A stretch of 16,459 nt of DNA from Cenarchaeum sp. SB0662_bin_33 (GTDB lineage Archaea > Thermoproteota > Nitrososphaeria > Nitrososphaerales > Nitrosopumilaceae), in assembly GCA_009840065.1 (NCBI GenBank), contig VXON01000069.1, positions 1 through 16,459 of the forward strand, written 5' to 3'. This document shows positions 14,883 through 16,459 of this stretch, piece after piece. The notes under the pieces were generated by a model that saw nothing but the letters and a program-made list of their open reading frames with translations, was not told the origin of the DNA and did no database searches. A program made the position numbers and the translations under genes. The number at the start of each line of letters is the position of its first letter. The stretch's first letter is position 1.

Positions 14883-15945
14883 TCACGTGCCGTACCCACT
14901 GTCGGGGATGGGGCGCCTGTCGGCGAGATGAACTTGTCCTTGGCCCAGATGTGTTGGGACAAAGCATCGCTTGAGTCGTTGGCCGCGCTGCGCCCATAGA
15001 AGGAGAGGTCGACGGTCATCCATCCTCCATCCTCGTTCCGGCCATACACGTGCGTTCGCTCTGTCGTTTCGGTCTCCTGATCGCTAGGCCCGTTGTCGGC
15101 GGCAACCTTGATGCAGGGTTCAGACCCGGCGCAGTTGCTCGCGGTCACCCGGATGTACACGCTGACCGGCTTGGACGCCTTGAGCAGCGCATGGGCGCTG
15201 GGGATGGGACTAAAATCCGGCTCCTTTGCGAGCTACTGTTCGATTTCAGCTATCGCCTCGTCGGCGAGGTCACGATTGGCAGCCACAATATCAGGGAAAT
15301 CGGCGCAGTCCGCCTCGGGCGTGTCGTGTTCGCATACTGCCATCATCCACAACAGTCCCCAGTATGGCTCGTCAGAAAAGAACAGGTCGGTGTGGACATT
15401 ACCTATGTTGGCCTTGTGGTTGAATGATGCGTACAGCTCCTCGGCCCGGTGCATGTGGTCCACATGCCCGAGTATGTTCACTAGGACCCTGTCTATCCCG
15501 TCTGCCGTGTCCGGTATGATTGGCCTGCTGATGTTTGTGTCCTCAAATGTCATTATGAAGTCGTGGTACCTGCGCTCGGCCTTGGTCGGATTGTATGTGC
15601 CGTCGTGCATCTCCTTGTGTATCATCAGGGCTACGACATGTCCGACTATAACCTCCGTGTCTGGGTGGAAGTCCGCCTCAAAGTCATACTCTATGAAGAA
15701 GGCATCCCGTTTGCGTCATTGTATGGGGATAAGGCTGTGGTGCGGAACTCGTCTAAATCTCCGTATGGATGGTCGTATATCTTGTCGATGCCGGCATGGC
15801 TAGCCAGTATGGCCTGCCCACCGTTTGCGGCGCCGCTCCATGACATGGCCGCCAAGACACCGACCGTCAGTGCAATGGTAGCAGTACCGAATATGGTTAC
15901 TTTGTGGTACGATTTTCTCATTACTCGTATGTTCTTTTTAGTCAT
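14855..15945 (-). pseudogene. Secreted protein gene A, broken by a frameshift and an in-frame TAG
   Basis: ATG 15945 (minus strand) starts MTKKNIRVMRKSYHKVTIFG and continues with a hydrophobic stretch (ATIALTVGVLAAMSW), a signal peptide or anchor. Near 15700-15711 the frame shifts: NGMP is followed by a stop, while the neighbouring frame continues FFIEYDFEADFHPDTEV. That frame runs through MIHKEMHDGTYN, DTADGIDRVLVNILGHVDHM and DEPYWGLLWMMAVCEHD to EIEQ, then TAG (15233-15235). It stays open beyond as LAKEPDFSPIPSAHALL, SVYIRVTASNCAGSEPC and GGWMTVDLSFYG to 14855. The reconstructed product is about 363 aa, close to gene B, and exported. The function is unknown. A TATA box 25 bp upstream still stands. 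Its end overlaps the start of gene B by 28 bp. Confidence 0.62.
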
Positions 15946-15966
15946 TACGTATATGACACAACTGTA

Positions 15967-15973
15967 TTATATA
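15967..15973 (-). promoter_or_regulatory. TATA box of secreted protein gene A
   Basis: TATATAA on the minus strand, centred 25 bp before ATG 15945, fitting a leaderless transcript and supporting that start. Confidence 0.5.
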
Positions 15974-16316
15974 GTATCTATGATGTGACTGCGGTATGTC
16001 TTTTTCAATACAAATACGTGGTTAGGCTCAGCCAATGGCGCTCCACAGAAGAGTATCCAGATCATAGCGGCGCCTGTCACCACCGCGACCTATACCCCGT
16101 GACGAAAGTTCGTGCTAACGTACTACACAGAGTCATTCCCAGCGACGATATTTCGATCTATAATATTTTAAAATAAGCATTTTTGCCCAGACAGGCATCT
16201 GAAAATAGATGGTGCGCAGAATCCCCCACCCCTTGTGGCGCTGATCACTGTCGTAATGCGCCTAAATACTTCTATACAGGTAGTTGCAGATATTTAGTGA
16301 AGGTAACTGATGTTCT
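15974..16316. other. Region without a convincing gene
   Basis: About 340 bp. The only thing noted is a possible minus-strand 32-codon frame from ATG 16065 to TAA 15967, beginning with a hydrophobic stretch (MIWILFCGAPLA). Its stop lies in the TATA box of gene A. It could be the tail of a decayed small membrane protein or chance. No RNA gene or repeat was seen. Confidence 0.35.
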
Positions 16317-16354
16317 GTAAGAGGTCAACCCCCTTAATCTCCTTCAAAGGTGTA
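16317..16354 (-). repeat. Long-range inverted repeat, right copy
   Basis: 38 bp, the reverse complement of 5614-5652 with one G fewer in the run. It directly abuts the transposase fragment that begins at 16353, so it may mark the edge of that insertion or a recombination junction. Confidence 0.9.
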
Positions 16355-16459
16355 CGTTGCTTGCACTATAGTGGTGGACGGGTATGAAATTCCAAACTAT
16401 ACAGCGGTGTTGGGCACACATACTGCGTGAAGCAGAGCTGCTGGCCGCAACACAGGGTG
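16353..16459 (+). pseudogene. DDE transposase, internal fragment, frameshifted, running off the window
   Basis: Frame one reads YVACTIVVDGY, the region of a catalytic Asp (VVDGY). The sequence then continues in the neighbouring frame from 16384 as KFQTIQRCWAHILREAELLA, the QRCWAHxLREA block that follows this Asp in IS66-like transposases. One base lost or gained near 16384 explains the break. The fragment runs to the right edge, and nothing N-terminal to it is present after the 38-bp repeat. It would fit just upstream of the kind of C-terminus seen at 12300-12695, so both belong to the same broad family. Confidence 0.68.

Noticed and set aside
15233..15235. TAG as a pyrrolysine or readthrough codon in gene A
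   Set aside because: Pyrrolysine use is not expected in this lineage, and the same gene also has a frameshift, so decay is the simpler reading.

Overview
The window looks archaeal and most likely comes from a marine ammonia-oxidising archaeon (Nitrososphaerota/Thaumarchaeota, Nitrosopumilus/Cenarchaeum-like). The grounds are a small-type PurL with a separate PurQ, an archaeal PUA protein, an archaeal 20S proteasome beta subunit, TATA boxes about 25 bp upstream of start codons (leaderless transcription), and heavy use of ATA for isoleucine in the core genes. The lineage is an inference from gene content; no marker RNA gene is present.

Left part (55-5412): a defence-type operon lies between two 117-bp MITE-like elements in opposite orientation (about 92% identical). 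The order is hsdM, a HEPN toxin-like gene, a gene fusing an MntA-type nucleotidyltransferase to a two-domain HsdS, an XRE/ImmA regulator-protease, and a broken PIN (DUF4411-like) gene. The genes overlap by 4 bp or are 1-2 bp apart. No hsdR is present. The HEPN protein carries RX4HXY and the nucleotidyltransferase carries GSX10DXD, the signatures of HepT/MntA toxin-antitoxin pairs. The antitoxin is here part of the DNA-specificity subunit of a type I methyltransferase. This is the most interesting feature of the window.

Middle part (5786-12024): intact core genes. purQ-purL-purF (purine synthesis) overlap or abut and are followed by hom (homoserine dehydrogenase). Then come a PUA-domain gene and, convergent with it, a proteasome beta gene whose catalytic Thr1 position reads Ala.

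Right part (12300-16459): a graveyard of mobile and secreted-protein genes. It holds the C-terminal third of a DDE (IS66-like) transposase with an in-frame stop, a lone 21-bp MITE terminal repeat, an N-terminal transposase piece (SWIM-like finger plus zinc ribbon) with a frameshift, a third MITE copy, and two tandem minus-strand genes for related secreted proteins. Both secreted-protein genes are broken by stops and frameshifts. The window ends in another frameshifted DDE transposase piece. A 38/39-bp inverted repeat links 5614-5652 with 16317-16354, the latter directly beside that last piece. Lesions are confined to the accessory parts and the core genes are clean, so I read them as real decay rather than sequencing error.
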